A DNA stretch of 64,000 nucleotides from Alphaproteobacteria bacterium (GTDB taxonomy: Bacteria > Myxococcota_A > UBA796 > GCA-2862545), in contig JACKER010000011.1 in the NCBI GenBank assembly GCA_020632925.1, forward strand, positions 280,347 to 344,346. Reading direction: 5' to 3'. A program made the position numbers and the translations under genes. This document shows, piece by piece, positions 63,924 through 64,000 of this stretch; within the stretch, counting starts at the first letter, position 1; each line of letters begins with the position of its first letter. The notes beneath the pieces were generated by a model. The model was not told the origin of the DNA. It did not search any database and saw only the letters and a program-made list of their open reading frames with translations.

Positions 63924-64000
63924 CTCGAGTGGTACGCCGTTCATCAGCGGACCAGGCGTCGAGTCGGCCGCAGCGGAGGGAGGCCGAGTAGAACTCGATT

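Overview
The window is about 64 kb of very GC-rich, densely packed bacterial DNA. It most likely comes from a member of the Myxococcota or a close relative. The grounds are two secreted proteins ending in MYXO-CTERM-like tails (GGCSC or GGCGC, a hydrophobic helix, then an Arg run), many MopE-type D/C-rich metal-binding repeats, many lipoproteins, six histidine kinases, a PBP1B-like PBP, TonB-type transducers and many proteins of unknown function. Genes commonly overlap by 1-4 bases (ATGA, GTGA, TTGA, TGATG), and several convergent pairs overlap at their 3' ends. No gene-free stretch exceeds 300 bases; the largest, 53069-53356, holds a cluster of small hairpins. I saw no rRNA, tRNA or CRISPR array.

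Region by region. 1-7295 (minus): pheS-pheT, an acidic tail-anchored protein, a metallophosphoesterase and a MopE/beta-helix lipoprotein that runs off the left edge. 7371-12170 (plus): four small cytoplasmic genes (one TerB-like, one hot-dog-like) and a beta-helix/MopE MYXO-CTERM protein. 12104-13546 (minus): a GT-C-like membrane protein. 13601-18227 (plus): fbp, an acyl-CoA dehydrogenase, a free-standing B12-binding subunit, a P-loop protein and two unknowns. 18249-18833 (minus): a lipoprotein with six Asp-rich repeats. 18983-29724 (plus): REC-histidine kinase, a histidine kinase with a degenerate ATPase domain, FecR-like protein, Ig/beta-barrel outer-membrane protein, giant Ig-repeat lipoprotein, soluble histidine kinase; most are joined by 4-base overlaps. 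This looks like one signalling/surface system.

29684-34530: an M50 protease, two TonB-like proteins, an AHSA1-like protein and a ketoacyl synthase. 34514-38626 (minus): LysM lipoprotein, RsuA-type pseudouridine synthase, HELLH protein and transketolase. 38741-41077 (plus): a sulfotransferase-like/MopE/C-type-lectin lipoprotein fusion. 41035-50805: an AraC regulator, an FG-GAP MYXO-CTERM protein, an N-formylglutamate-amidohydrolase-like enzyme, a bifunctional PBP, a beta-propeller protein and a GH57 enzyme. 50802-58850: two membrane histidine kinases (one with two receiver domains), small secreted proteins and a C45-type hydrolase lipoprotein. 58923-61383 (minus): an Imm26-like protein followed by two YcxB-like membrane proteins, the second split by a ~205-bp MITE-like insertion that leaves a TA duplication. 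61428-63923: small exported or zinc-ribbon proteins, a His-rich exported protein and a TPR protein.

The most notable points are the precisely reconstructible MITE insertion, the translationally coupled kinase/FecR/barrel/Ig-lipoprotein operon, a PheT without its tRNA-binding (EMAP) domain, the sulfotransferase-lectin fusion, and a recurring TANNNT box 5-8 bases before start codons that suggests leaderless mRNAs.
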